A stretch of 41,102 bases of DNA from an uncultured Clostridia bacterium (GCA_944387545.1 CALXFE010000014.1:1-41102), one strand, 5' to 3'. Positions 16,309-24,045 are shown, counted from the stretch's first letter. Translations and numbers: made by a program. The notes: generated by a model not told the origin, from the sequence alone.

Positions 16309-16869
16309 TTATTCAATTTTTTCTTTTTTATATTTTACTTTTATATTAGGGATAAAAAATTTGTTTATATTAATGCCTTCGTGTTTTAATAATTTTATCT
16401 TTTTATCAATTCCTCCAGCATACCCAGTTAAATTACCATTTTTTCCAACCACTCTATGGCACGGAATTATAATAGAAATTGGATTATGTCCAACAGCATT
16501 TCCTATTGCTTGTGCAGACATAGAAGATTTATTTAATTTTTTTGCTACTTGTGTGGCAAGTACTCCATAAGTTGTTGTTTCTCCATAAGGTATTTCACAT
16601 AGAAATTCCCACACACATTGTCTAAATATATTTCCTTCTGGAGCCAATGATAATTCTGATATTTTAGGTTTTTCTTGTTTAAAATAGCTATCTAACCATT
16701 TTCTAGTTTTATCAAATATTGGCAAATCATTTTCTAAAATACCTTCTTTTTCTAATTTATTTAAATAATATTTTTGTCCTTCTATACATAATCCGATAAT
16801 ATTTTCTCCATCACTTGCAACAAATAACTTTCCTACTGGAGAATCATAATATGTTTTATATATCATCAT
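16309..16869 (-). CDS. ogt: Methylated-DNA-[protein]-cysteine S-methyltransferase
   Basis: This 186-residue suicide repair protein transfers the alkyl group from O6-alkylguanine to its own Cys. The active-site motif IIPCHRVVG lies near residues 140-148, followed by the conserved GYAGG. The helix-turn-helix region (GETTTYGVLA, then MSAQAIGNAVGHNP) inserts into the minor groove. The N-terminal ribonuclease-H-like domain (YDSPVGKLFVASD) is complete. The ATG at 16869 follows AAAGGA; a frame extension to 16947 lacks a ribosome-binding site. It lies after the rubrerythrin terminator and ends about 100 bases before the hsp20 promoter. The leaky C-terminus is Lys-rich (VKYKKEKIE). Confidence 0.93.
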   Translation of the reverse strand: MMIYKTYYDSPVGKLFVASDGENIIGLCIEGQKYYLNKLEKEGILENDLPIFDKTRKWLDSYFKQEKPKISELSLAPEGNIFRQCVWEFLCEIPYGETTTYGVLATQVAKKLNKSSMSAQAIGNAVGHNPISIIIPCHRVVGKNGNLTGYAGGIDKKIKLLKHEGININKFFIPNIKVKYKKEKIE

Positions 16870-16939
16870 ATAGTTCCTTTCTTTTAATTCGTCTTTTTTA
16901 TTTATACATCTTTTATTCATTATACAAACTAAAAAGATA

Positions 16940-16968
16940 AAAGACAAGAACTTTTCATTCTTGTCTTT
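16940..16968 (-). terminator. Terminator after rubrerythrin
   Basis: AAAGACAAGAA (16940-16950) pairs perfectly with TTCTTGTCTTT (16958-16968) over a 7-base loop. TTTTATCTTTTT follows on the minus strand. Confidence 0.88.
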
Positions 16969-16977
16969 ATTTATATA

Positions 16978-17523
16978 TTAATAGTTTTCAGCTTTGATTT
17001 CGAAAAATGCTTTTGGATGGCTACATACTGGACAAATTTCTGGAGCTGATTTTCCAATAACAATATGCCCACAATTTCTACATTTCCAAATTCTATCTCC
17101 ATCACGGCTAAATACTAATCCACCTTCTACATTTTCAATTAATTTTTTGTATCTAGCTTCATGTTCTTTTTCGATTTTTCCTACTTCTTCAAATAAGTAT
17201 GCAATATGGTTAAATCCTTCTTCTTTAGCTTCTTTAGCCATTCTGTCATACATATCTGTCCATTCATAATTTTCTCCATCAGCTGCTGCTTGTAAGTTTT
17301 CTACTGTAGATTTAATATCTCCACCTTGTAATAGTTTGAACCACATTTTTGCATGTTCTTTTTCGTTTTGCGCTGTTTCTTCAAATATAGCTGCAATTTG
17401 CTCATATCCTTCTTTTCTAGCTTTAGAAGCAAAATATGTATATTTATTTCTAGCTTGTGATTCTCCTGCAAAAGCCTCCATTAAATTTTTTTCTGTTTTT
17501 GTTCCTTTTAAGTTTAATTCCAT
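16978..17523 (-). CDS. rbr: Rubrerythrin
   Basis: This 181-residue non-haem iron peroxidase reduces hydrogen peroxide in anaerobes. The N-terminal four-helix bundle supplies the di-iron site: [14 protein letters not shown] (about residues 11-24), [15 protein letters not shown] (about 47-61) and [12 protein letters not shown] (about 114-125). The C-terminal rubredoxin-like domain has CRNCGH (about 148-153) and CPVCSHP (about 164-170) for one Fe(Cys)4 site. The ATG begins two bases after the stop of the Fur-family regulator gene and has GGAGG upstream, so the two form a tight operon under the Fur-type box at 17941-17963. Confidence 0.96.
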   Translation of the reverse strand: MELNLKGTKTEKNLMEAFAGESQARNKYTYFASKARKEGYEQIAAIFEETAQNEKEHAKMWFKLLQGGDIKSTVENLQAAADGENYEWTDMYDRMAKEAKEEGFNHIAYLFEEVGKIEKEHEARYKKLIENVEGGLVFSRDGDRIWKCRNCGHIVIGKSAPEICPVCSHPKAFFEIKAENY

Positions 17524-17525
17524 TT

Positions 17526-17927
17526 CTATTCCTCCTTATTTTTATTATTTGATTTACAATCTTCACATATTCCATAAATTGTAATGCTATTTATATCCAT
17601 ATTGTTTCCGATTTGTTTTAATAATTTTTTTGATATTTCATTTTTATTAAAATCATCATAGAAATCAAATATGTTTCCACATTTCTCGCAAATTGCATGA
17701 GAATGGTCTTTATATAAATAGTCATATCTGTCTGGTCCTAATGTCATGTTTAATTTTTTGATTTCCCCTAATTCTACTAAGATATTAATGTTTCTATATA
17801 CTGTACTTTTACTTATCTGAGGTTCTTTTTCTAATACTAAATAATATATTTCCTCAGCTGTAGGATGTATCAGATTTTGTTTCATAACATCTAGTATAGC
17901 TTCTCTTTGTTTGGAATAGTTGTTCAT
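17526..17927 (-). CDS. perR: Fur-family regulator, PerR-like
   Basis: This 133-residue metal-dependent repressor starts [15 protein letters not shown]. The winged helix includes [21 protein letters not shown] and [15 protein letters not shown]. The dimer domain has [15 protein letters not shown], and CEDC near the C-terminus completes the structural Cys4 zinc site. The start at 17927 follows AAAGGAGAG; an in-frame extension upstream runs into the operator and promoter. Co-transcription with rubrerythrin favours a PerR-like peroxide sensor over an iron-sensing Fur, but the sequence alone cannot prove it. A perfect 7-1-7 box at its own start site indicates autoregulation. Confidence 0.9.
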   Translation of the reverse strand: MNNYSKQREAILDVMKQNLIHPTAEEIYYLVLEKEPQISKSTVYRNINILVELGEIKKLNMTLGPDRYDYLYKDHSHAICEKCGNIFDFYDDFNKNEISKKLLKQIGNNMDINSITIYGICEDCKSNNKNKEE

Positions 17928-17940
17928 AAATCTCTCCTTT

Positions 17941-17963
17941 AAATTAGGAATGATTCCTAATTT
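17941..17963. promoter_or_regulatory. Fur/PerR-type operator at the regulator's own promoter
   Basis: AAATTAGGAA-TGA-TTCCTAATTT is a perfect 10-3-10 palindrome. Its core TAGGAAT-G-ATTCCTA has the 7-1-7 layout and the AAT-N-ATT centre of Fur-family boxes. It sits between the -10 box and the ribosome-binding site. Confidence 0.8.
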
Positions 17964-17970
17964 CGACTTT

Positions 17971-17999
17971 ATCATATATCTTTTTTTTGTATTTGTCAA
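17971..17999 (-). promoter_or_regulatory. Sigma-A promoter of the perR-rbr operon
   Basis: A perfect -35 TTGACA (17994-17999), a 17-base spacer and TATGAT (17971-17976) on the minus strand. The predicted start site abuts the Fur-type palindrome. Confidence 0.88.
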
Positions 18000-18048
18000 G
18001 AATATTTTGTATAAAAATTTCATCTACTTTGACATTTTTCTACAAATC

Positions 18049-18078
18049 TTGATATTTATCTTTATTATATGATATAAT
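18049..18078 (+). promoter_or_regulatory. Sigma-A promoter of xpt
   Basis: TTGATA (18049-18054), an 18-base spacer and TATAAT (18073-18078). The leader to the ATG is only about 30 bases, too short for a purine riboswitch. Confidence 0.75.
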
Positions 18079-18113
18079 AGTCTTCATAAATATATAATAG
18101 GAGCTGATTTTGT

Positions 18114-18689
18114 ATGGATTTATTAAAAGAAAAAATAAAAAAAGATGGAATTGTTATTAATGAAAATATTTTAAAAGTTGACAATTTTCTAAACCATCAA
18201 GTAGATACAAAATTAATGGACTTGATTGGAGAAGAATTTGCCAATCATTTCAAAGATAAGAAAATTACAAAGGTTGTAACAATCGAATCTTCTGGAATTG
18301 CACCTGCTTATGCAACTGCACTAAAATTAAATGTACCTTTAATCATTTTTAAAAAGCAATCTTCTGCAATTTTAGATACAGAAACAACCATTCAAACACC
18401 AGTACATTCCTTTACAAAAAACACAGATTATATCTTAATGGCTTCAAAGAAATACTTATCTGAAAATGATACTATTTTAATTATTGATGATTTTCTTGCA
18501 AATGGACAAGCAGGATTAGGCGCTTATAGAATTCTAAAAGAAGCCGGTTCTTCTGTTGCAGGTGTTGGAATCGTGATTGAAAAATCTTTCCAAGATGGAA
18601 GAAAAAAATTAGAAGATTTAGGTTTAGATATTTATTCTTTAGCAAGAGTTTCTAAAATTTCTTCTGATGGTATTGAATTTTTAAACTAA
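18114..18689 (+). CDS. xpt: Xanthine phosphoribosyltransferase
   Basis: This 191-residue enzyme makes XMP from xanthine and PRPP in purine salvage. The PRPP-binding motif TILIIDDFLANGQA (about residues 123-136) is typical of Xpt. The N-terminal VDNFLNHQVDTKLM and the flexible-loop region KKQSSAILD also match the family, as does the length. AGGAG precedes the ATG. Bacillus xpt is controlled by a guanine riboswitch, but no room for one exists here. The gene stands alone and ends in a repeat-type terminator that starts two bases past the stop. Confidence 0.94.
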   Translation: MDLLKEKIKKDGIVINENILKVDNFLNHQVDTKLMDLIGEEFANHFKDKKITKVVTIESSGIAPAYATALKLNVPLIIFKKQSSAILDTETTIQTPVHSFTKNTDYILMASKKYLSENDTILIIDDFLANGQAGLGAYRILKEAGSSVAGVGIVIEKSFQDGRKKLEDLGLDIYSLARVSKISSDGIEFLN

Positions 18690-18690
18690 G

Positions 18691-18730
18691 AAATGTCCCA
18701 TTGGGGACGTGTCCGTTTGGGACATTTTAT
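18691..18730 (+). terminator. Repeat-type terminator after xpt
   Basis: AAATGTCCC (18691-18699) pairs with GGGACATTT (18719-18727), and the loop holds ATTGGGGACGTGTCCG with a small inner GGAC/GTCC stem. It is the most symmetrical copy of the dispersed GGGGACG family. Confidence 0.88.
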
Positions 18731-18758
18731 ATATCTAATTTTAAATTTAGATATTATT

Positions 18759-18830
18759 AATAAAACTGTGATTTTCTTTTCATATTGCTTTTTATCATAA
18801 GTAATAATGCACGAGAATCACAGTTTTATT
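18759..18830 (-). terminator. Long hairpin after the acyl-CoA synthetase gene
   Basis: The 15-base arms AATAAAACTGTGATT (18759-18773) and AATCACAGTTTTATT (18816-18830) are perfectly complementary around a 42-base loop. The hairpin begins about 20 bases past the stop of the minus-strand gene and is probably its terminator. The long loop is unusual. Confidence 0.6.
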
Positions 18831-18849
18831 GTAGAATTCCTATAAAAAT

Positions 18850-20577
18850 TTAGCTTATATAAAATTCTAAAACTTTTTTCAATTCTTCATTTCTCTTAGT
18901 TTTATGTGTTGTTGTTTTAATTAATGGCTCATCTGTTAATATCATATGCATAATATATTTATATCTTGGTAAAGTTTTATTTACTTCTTTTATCTTATTC
19001 CAGATAATTGGGAATAAATCTTCTTGTGAAATGTCTCCATATTTTTCTTTTATGATTTCTTTGTTGTATACCACCTTAACAGCCACTTTTATCTTGCTTT
19101 TATCTGCTTTATCTGGCATACCATATACAAAAGATTCTTCAATCTCTTCATTTCGATTAATTAATGTTTCTAGTTCTTCTGGAAATACTTTTTTACCATT
19201 TTTTAAAACAATCATGTCTTTTTTTCTTCCTGTAATGAATAAAAATCCGTCTTTATCCAAATATCCTAAATCACCAGTATGGAACCATCCATCTTGTAAT
19301 ACTGCTTTTGTTGCTTCTTCATTTTCATAATATCCCAACATGATATTTGGACCTTTTACTGTAATTTCTCCTATTCCTTTTTCGTCTTTATCAACAATTT
19401 TCACCTCTGTATGTTTCATAGGAATTCCTACTGAACCATATTTTGCATATTTATCATTTTCTGCTGCAATAACTGGTGATGTTTCTGTTAACCCATATCC
19501 TTGTACCATATGAATTCCAAATTCATTGAATTTTCTTTCTATTTTACTATCAAATGGTGCTCCTCCTGCAATGACAAATCGCATTTTACCACCTAAACCA
19601 TCAATGATTTGTTTAAATAGTTTTCTTCGAATATCAATGCGAAATTTCAATAAGAAATTACTGATTTTTGTTGCTACTTTTATCAATTTTGTTTTCCCTT
19701 GTTTTTCAATTTCTTTTTCAATATTGGCATACATCTTATCTACTAATAAAGGAACACCAACAAACACAGATACTTCATATTCTAATAGATTTTGTTTAAT
19801 ATATCGTAATCCATCTGGAAATACGGTTTTTACGCCACAAGCTAGCATAACTACCATAGCAGTTGAGCCAAATATATGATGATATGGTAAAAATGCAATG
19901 TTAACATCAGTTGGCAAAAACGTTTCTACAATTTGCATATCATAGATATTTGTTGCAATTCCATATTGTGATAACATAACCGCTTTTGATTTAGAAGTGG
20001 TTCCAGATGTAAATAATAAGATGCTCATTCCTTTTGAATCAACTTTATGATTTATAAAATCTGTATTTCCTGTTTCTAAAACTCCTTTTCCTTTTTTTAG
20101 TAATTGTTCAATATTTTCAAATCTTTCTATATTGCTCATACAAATATATTCATAGATATTCGTTTTCTGATTTTCTTTAATGACTTGTATTTTATCTGTT
20201 AATTTTTCATCAAAAATAATGGCATCCACCTTGCTTCTAATTAGTGATTCTTCTAATTCATTAATTTGTAAATCTTTATCTAATGGAACAGAAACAATGC
20301 CACCTAATAGACAAGCTAGATGCGAAATTGCCCAATAATATTGATTTTTTCCAATAATGGCAATTCTTTTTCCTTTTAATCCTTTTTCATATAAGGCAGT
20401 TCCAAATGCATTTATATCTTCTAATAATTTTGTATAGGTAATATTCTTATATTCTACCTGATCTTCCTTTTTCTCTTTAATTGTAAAGGCTATATTTTCT
20501 GGGTATAGCTTTACAGAATTGTAAATAATTTCTTTTATATTCTCAAATCTTGGAACTTCTCTTAATTGATTTTTCAT
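18850..20577 (-). CDS. Long-chain acyl-CoA synthetase (AMP-forming)
   Basis: The 575-residue enzyme activates fatty acids with ATP and CoA through an acyl-adenylate. The ANL-superfamily motifs are in order: the P-loop SILLFTSGTTSKSKAVMLS (about residues 178-196), YGLTETSP (about 320), and TGDLGYLDKDGFLFITGRKK with the hinge Lys/Asp (about 430). The C-terminal catalytic Lys region TKRNEELK lies near the end. I start it at the ATG at 20577 after AGGAGA. Its promoter is back-to-back with that of the DUF1836 gene, and an inverted repeat lies over its -10. It may serve exogenous fatty-acid uptake. Confidence 0.92.
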   Translation of the reverse strand: MKNQLREVPRFENIKEIIYNSVKLYPENIAFTIKEKKEDQVEYKNITYTKLLEDINAFGTALYEKGLKGKRIAIIGKNQYYWAISHLACLLGGIVSVPLDKDLQINELEESLIRSKVDAIIFDEKLTDKIQVIKENQKTNIYEYICMSNIERFENIEQLLKKGKGVLETGNTDFINHKVDSKGMSILLFTSGTTSKSKAVMLSQYGIATNIYDMQIVETFLPTDVNIAFLPYHHIFGSTAMVVMLACGVKTVFPDGLRYIKQNLLEYEVSVFVGVPLLVDKMYANIEKEIEKQGKTKLIKVATKISNFLLKFRIDIRRKLFKQIIDGLGGKMRFVIAGGAPFDSKIERKFNEFGIHMVQGYGLTETSPVIAAENDKYAKYGSVGIPMKHTEVKIVDKDEKGIGEITVKGPNIMLGYYENEEATKAVLQDGWFHTGDLGYLDKDGFLFITGRKKDMIVLKNGKKVFPEELETLINRNEEIEESFVYGMPDKADKSKIKVAVKVVYNKEIIKEKYGDISQEDLFPIIWNKIKEVNKTLPRYKYIMHMILTDEPLIKTTTHKTKRNEELKKVLEFYIS

Positions 20578-20593
20578 AATTAAAATTCTCCTA

Positions 20594-20612
20594 TCTGGTT
20601 TTCTAGACCAGA
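20594..20612. promoter_or_regulatory. Inverted repeat at the acyl-CoA synthetase start site
   Basis: TCTGGT, seven bases, then ACCAGA, with perfect 6-base arms. It overlaps the minus-strand -10 box (20610-20615) and the expected start site, so a repressor could bind here. No regulator is identified. Confidence 0.45.
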
Positions 20613-20638
20613 TTAACACATTGTTTTAACTTTGTCAA
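20610..20638 (-). promoter_or_regulatory. Sigma-A promoter of the acyl-CoA synthetase gene
   Basis: A perfect TTGACA (20633-20638), a 17-base spacer and TAATCT (20610-20615) on the minus strand. Confidence 0.75.
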
Positions 20639-20640
20639 TA

Positions 20641-20669
20641 TTGACTATCGGTTTCAATCATGGTAATAT
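20641..20669 (+). promoter_or_regulatory. Sigma-A promoter of the DUF1836 gene
   Basis: TTGACT (20641-20646), a 17-base spacer and TAATAT (20664-20669). Its -35 lies two bases from the divergent promoter's -35. Confidence 0.65.
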
Positions 20670-20753
20670 ATATGTATCTATGTTGTCTTAAGGATTTTTT
20701 AAAGCTTATAAAAATTTTAGGAAATAAAATTAAAAATAAAGGATTGAAAAAAT

Positions 20754-21251
20754 ATGAGTAAAGAAACCTTAAAATTGCACTTACCTAGGTGGAAAGAATT
20801 ACCTAATGTAGACTTATATTTAGACCAAGTTGTTACCTTAGTAAATGAAACCTTATCTTCTTTCTTATCTAATGCAAATTTTGAAGAAGATACACTTATC
20901 TTAACCAAAAACATGATTAATAATTATGTAAAAAACAAAATTATAGAACCACCTGTAAAGAAAAAATACAATAAAAATCATTTAGCTAAATTTTTTGTTA
21001 TTTGTGTTTTAAAAGAGGTTTATAAAATAAGCGATATAAAAATATTGATTGGATTAGCTTTAGAAAGCGCACCTATCGAAATTGCATATGACAATTTTTG
21101 CAAATTATTTGAAAAAGCTTTGGATTGTGTATTTAATAAAACAGATTTCATTGATAATTATTCAACAAATGATCGTAAATATTTATTAAAATCTGTATTA
21201 CTTTCTTGTGCTTATGCAATTTATACAAAAAAAGAAATAAGTGAAAATTAA
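20754..21251 (+). CDS. DUF1836 family protein
   Basis: The 165-residue protein matches the DUF1836 family, which is widespread in Firmicutes. Characteristic pieces are LPRWKELPNVDLYLDQVV (about residues 10-27) and the helix-turn-helix-like TKNMINNYVKNKIIEPPVKKKY (split here as TKNMINNYVKNK, then IIEPPVKKKY, about 55-77), followed by an all-helical C-terminal half. The MerR-like first half suggests DNA binding, but no function is established. It is divergent from the acyl-CoA synthetase gene with nearly abutting promoters. AAAGGA lies upstream of the ATG. The stop codon lies inside its own terminator. Confidence 0.85.
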   Translation: MSKETLKLHLPRWKELPNVDLYLDQVVTLVNETLSSFLSNANFEEDTLILTKNMINNYVKNKIIEPPVKKKYNKNHLAKFFVICVLKEVYKISDIKILIGLALESAPIEIAYDNFCKLFEKALDCVFNKTDFIDNYSTNDRKYLLKSVLLSCAYAIYTKKEISEN

Positions 21252-21269
21252 TTCACTTATTTCTTTTTT
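21228..21269 (+). terminator. Terminator overlapping the end of the DUF1836 gene
   Basis: An A-rich arm ending AAGAAATAAGTGAA (to 21245) pairs with TTCACTTATTTCTT (from 21252), followed by TTTT. The arms are near-perfect over about 17 bases and include the last codons and the stop. Confidence 0.88.
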
Positions 21270-21329
21270 GATGCAAACATTTGCAAAGGTGATAAATTAT
21301 TTAAAAACTTTTGCTATTTGAATAATTTT

Positions 21330-21521
21330 TTATTTTAACACCAATGCCTGCTTTGGACAGAAATCTGAACATTTTCCGCAACTAATGCATTTTTCATAGT
21401 CAATTTTTGGTGCTTGAAATGCTTCTTGACTTAATGCACCTACTGGACACACTTTCACTGCTGGACATTTATGATTTTGTGGGCAATTCTCTACGATAAT
21501 ATTTAATTTTTTCTTTTCCAT
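21330..21521 (-). CDS. Ferredoxin-like 4Fe-4S protein, 63 aa
   Basis: A small electron-transfer or cluster-binding protein with two Cys motifs. The second, CISCGKCSDFCPKQA (about residues 44-58), is a standard 4Fe-4S motif. The first, CPQNHKCPAVKVCPVGA (about 13-29), has the unusual spacing C-x5-C-x5-CP. I recall this form from small clostridial 4Fe-4S proteins. AGGAGG lies 9 bases before the ATG at 21521. It is the last gene of the nadE-csaA-GNAT run, after a 63-base gap. The redox partner is unknown. Confidence 0.85.
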   Translation of the reverse strand: MEKKKLNIIVENCPQNHKCPAVKVCPVGALSQEAFQAPKIDYEKCISCGKCSDFCPKQALVLK

Positions 21522-21584
21522 AATTCCATTCCTCCTAAATTTCATTTTATTATTTTTATTTGTATTTTATTACTTCTAAATACA

Positions 21585-22052
21585 TTAAATGCTATTTCCA
21601 TTTTTTCTTTCTTCTTCGAAACTGACAGATGTATTTTTCCATAGCATCTCATATGTTTTTTCCTTTGTTTCTTTATTGGTTTCTTCTTTTGCTATTTTAA
21701 ATCCTGCTTTTTTATAGAATTCAATCGCTCTTTTATTTTTCTCATATACGCTTAAAGTCAAGATAGTATATTCTGACTGACAAGCTTTCATTAATTTTTT
21801 TCCAATTCCTTTCGATTGATATTTTTCTTTAACAAATATTCCTGCTATATATGTATTCACTAATCCTATAAATCCGCATACTTCATTATTATTTTTATAC
21901 ACATATACTTTTGCTTTTAATATTTCTTCTTTTACATATTCAACATTATCTTCCCAATATTTTTCAGGTATGTAATTGTGCGTTTTCTTATTTACTTGTA
22001 ACCAAATATCCATAATTTGATTTATATCTTTTTTATCTAATTGTTCAATCAT
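21585..22052 (-). CDS. GNAT-family N-acetyltransferase
   Basis: This 155-residue acetyl-CoA-dependent transferase has the GNAT motif A: IFVKEKYQSKGIGKKLM (about residues 72-88), with the Q/RxxGxG/A loop that binds the pyrophosphate of acetyl-CoA. Motif B follows (LSVYEKNKRAIEFYKKAGF, about 99-117). The substrate cannot be read from sequence; the closest-looking group acts on small molecules or protein N-termini (YjaB-like). GAGGAGA precedes the ATG, which lies 14 bases after the csaA stop, so it is probably co-transcribed with csaA and nadE. Confidence 0.9.
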   Translation of the reverse strand: MIEQLDKKDINQIMDIWLQVNKKTHNYIPEKYWEDNVEYVKEEILKAKVYVYKNNNEVCGFIGLVNTYIAGIFVKEKYQSKGIGKKLMKACQSEYTILTLSVYEKNKRAIEFYKKAGFKIAKEETNKETKEKTYEMLWKNTSVSFEEERKNGNSI

Positions 22053-22066
22053 CTATATCTCCTCTA

Positions 22067-22396
22067 TTAACCTAATTTATCTCCATCACCTGCCTTTTTA
22101 TCTGGTGTAATTAATATGACACCTTCTTTGCTATATGTTCCTAAAACCAATACCTCTGATAGAAAATCTGCAATTTGCTTTTGTGGGAAGTTGACAACTG
22201 CTAATATTTGTTTTCCTACTAATTCTTCTGGCGTATATAGATTCGTAATTTGTGCTGATGATTTCTTAATTCCAATTTCTTTCCCAAAATCAATTTCTAA
22301 TTTATATGCTGGCTTTTTTGCTTTTTTTAATTCTTCTGCTTTAAGGATGGTTCCTACTCTAATATCCAATTTCATAAAATCCTCAAAAGTTGCCAT
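22067..22396 (-). CDS. csaA: CsaA-like tRNA-binding domain protein
   Basis: The 109-residue protein is a single OB-fold tRNA-binding domain (also found at the C-terminus of methionyl-tRNA synthetase). It starts FMKLDIRVGTILKAEELK and carries KKSSAQITNLYTPEELVGK, then VVNFPQKQIADFLSEVLVLG, the usual core. CsaA has been described as a dimeric chaperone-like protein connected with secretion; tRNA binding is the family's general property. The gene follows nadE by 19 bases and precedes the acetyltransferase by 14, consistent with one transcript. Confidence 0.92.
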   Translation of the reverse strand: MATFEDFMKLDIRVGTILKAEELKKAKKPAYKLEIDFGKEIGIKKSSAQITNLYTPEELVGKQILAVVNFPQKQIADFLSEVLVLGTYSKEGVILITPDKKAGDGDKLG

Positions 22397-22415
22397 TTTA
22401 TCTATTCTCCTTATT

Positions 22416-23180
22416 TTATATATCTTTTAAATAATTTTTTCTTTCATAAGTATAAACTGGAACTAACTCTCTTTTATGTTTTGATGCATGATATCTTTTT
22501 AAAATTTCTTTTTTTACATTTTCTTCCGTTATACCTGTTTCTATCATTTCTGCAATTTGACTATATTTGATTCCCATTTTTTCTTCATCTGTTTTTCCGC
22601 CTAAACCATCATTTGGTGCCTTTTCTAATATTTTTTCTGGAACACCCATATATTTTCCAATTGCTAATACTTCATCAACCGTAAAATTTCCAATTGGATT
22701 AAAATCTGCACTATTGTCTCCCCATTTCGTAGTATATCCTACCATAGCTTCACAAAGATTTCCTGTTCCAATTACTAAGTAACCTAAACTTTGTGCAATT
22801 CCATATAATGTAGTCATTCTTAATCTTGGTTTCATATTAATCGTCGCCTCTTTTGATAATTCTTCTCCCATTGCAAATTGTATTTCTTTTTCCATTTCAT
22901 TATATGTATTGGTTAAGTCTACTTTCAAAAATTTTACACCAAAGGTATCTGCTACCAATTTTGCATCTTCAAAATCATGAGAAATAGAATGACATGGCAT
23001 GGATACAGCAATGACTTTCTCTTTTCCTAGTGCTTTTGTTGCCATAGCAATGACTGTCGCAGAATCTTTTCCTCCGCTATTTCCAACAACAACTCCTTTT
23101 GCTCCAATTTGTTTTACATATTCTTTAATCCATGTAACAGCCCCTTCTGCTTGTTTTTCTAATTCTTCTTTTTCTAACAT
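22416..23180 (-). CDS. nadE: NAD synthetase, ammonia-dependent
   Basis: This 254-residue enzyme converts nicotinate adenine dinucleotide to NAD with ATP and ammonia. The PP-loop ATP-binding motif GNSGGKDSATV lies at about residues 33-43. LVIGTGNLCEAMVGYTTKWGD (about 134-154, written here as LVIGTGNLCE and VGYTTKWGD) is the family's deamido-NAD site. No glutaminase domain is attached, so free ammonia is the donor. AAGGAGA lies 8 bases before the ATG. The next gene upstream on the same strand is nadD, the preceding step of the pathway, separated by a repeat-type terminator. Confidence 0.95.
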   Translation of the reverse strand: MLEKEELEKQAEGAVTWIKEYVKQIGAKGVVVGNSGGKDSATVIAMATKALGKEKVIAVSMPCHSISHDFEDAKLVADTFGVKFLKVDLTNTYNEMEKEIQFAMGEELSKEATINMKPRLRMTTLYGIAQSLGYLVIGTGNLCEAMVGYTTKWGDNSADFNPIGNFTVDEVLAIGKYMGVPEKILEKAPNDGLGGKTDEEKMGIKYSQIAEMIETGITEENVKKEILKRYHASKHKRELVPVYTYERKNYLKDI

Positions 23181-23283
23181 TGTATCCTTCTCCTTGTTTT
23201 TCTTAATTCAAAATATATACATAGCTTAGTATATTTTATAAATTGTTCTCACAAAATATTTACCAATTAAGTTTTATTTACAT

Positions 23284-23320
23284 AAAAATGTCCCAAACAG
23301 AAACGTCCCCAATTGGACAT
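23284..23320 (-). terminator. Repeat-type terminator overlapping the nadD stop
   Basis: On the minus strand ATGTCC, then AATTGGGGACGTTTCTG, then TTTGGGACATTTTT. TGTCC pairs with GGACA and a T-run follows. The first bases belong to the nadD stop codon. A clear member of the GGGGACG family. Confidence 0.85.
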
Positions 23321-23931
23321 TATCTATATAACTGATGTTCTTGTATATATAAGATAACTTCATCAGGTGTTAAGTATCGAATGCTTTTCCCTGCCTTAAT
23401 TTTTTCTCTTACAAAAGTTGAACTTAAATTACTTTTTATGGTATCTTTTGCTTTTATAAAAACTTGTCTATGCTTTCTCAAAAATATGTTATTTTCAATA
23501 ATTTCTTCCATTTTGTCATTTTCTCTTTCTAAGATATATATTTTAAAATCTTTAGTAAGTTCATCTGCTTTTTTCCATGTATCTAACGTTTTTAGATTAT
23601 CACTTCCTGTTAAAAAAGTAATTTCATAATCTGAGTATTCTTCTTGTAATCTGTGTAATGTTTCGACTGTATACAATTGTCTTTTGCTATCTATTTCAAT
23701 CCTAGATACCTCAAATTTTTCATTTCTATCACAAACTGTTTTCAACATCTGATAACGATGCTCATTTTCAATCAAGTCCATTTTTTCATATTGGCTGTTT
23801 ACTGGAACAAATATAATTTTCTCAATTTCTGAATATTCTGCTACCATTTGTTCTGCAAGTGAAAAGTGTGAGTTTAATGGTGGATTAAAGCAACCACCAA
23901 AGACAATGATTTGTTTTTTATCATTTTTCAT
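23320..23931 (-). CDS. nadD: Nicotinate-nucleotide adenylyltransferase
   Basis: This 203-residue nucleotidyltransferase makes nicotinate adenine dinucleotide from nicotinate mononucleotide and ATP. The N-terminal motif VFGGCFNPPLNSHFSLAE (about residues 10-27) is the family's nucleotide site; the usual first His of the HxGH motif is Leu here, and the second His is kept. The ISSTxxR motif appears as LSSTFVREKI (about 168-177). FLTGSDNLKTLDTWK matches the substrate loop. With nadE just downstream, two consecutive steps of NAD synthesis are encoded together. Its promoter is at 23964-23992. Confidence 0.9.
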   Translation of the reverse strand: MKNDKKQIIVFGGCFNPPLNSHFSLAEQMVAEYSEIEKIIFVPVNSQYEKMDLIENEHRYQMLKTVCDRNEKFEVSRIEIDSKRQLYTVETLHRLQEEYSDYEITFLTGSDNLKTLDTWKKADELTKDFKIYILERENDKMEEIIENNIFLRKHRQVFIKAKDTIKSNLSSTFVREKIKAGKSIRYLTPDEVILYIQEHQLYR

Positions 23932-23963
23932 AATCTTCTTATTCCTTTAATTTTATTTCCTAT

Positions 23964-23992
23964 AATATATCACATCTTTTTAGGTTTCTCAA
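23964..23992 (-). promoter_or_regulatory. Sigma-A promoter of nadD
   Basis: TTGAGA (23987-23992), a 17-base spacer and TATATT (23964-23969) on the minus strand, about 30 bases before the ATG. Confidence 0.65.
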
Positions 23993-24045
23993 TTCTTTTT
24001 ATAAGAATTATATTTTCTCTAACATTTCTTTTTTCTGTATTACTG

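Noticed and set aside
18030..18113. Search for a guanine riboswitch before xpt
   Set aside because: The leader after the promoter is about 30 bases with no three-way junction.
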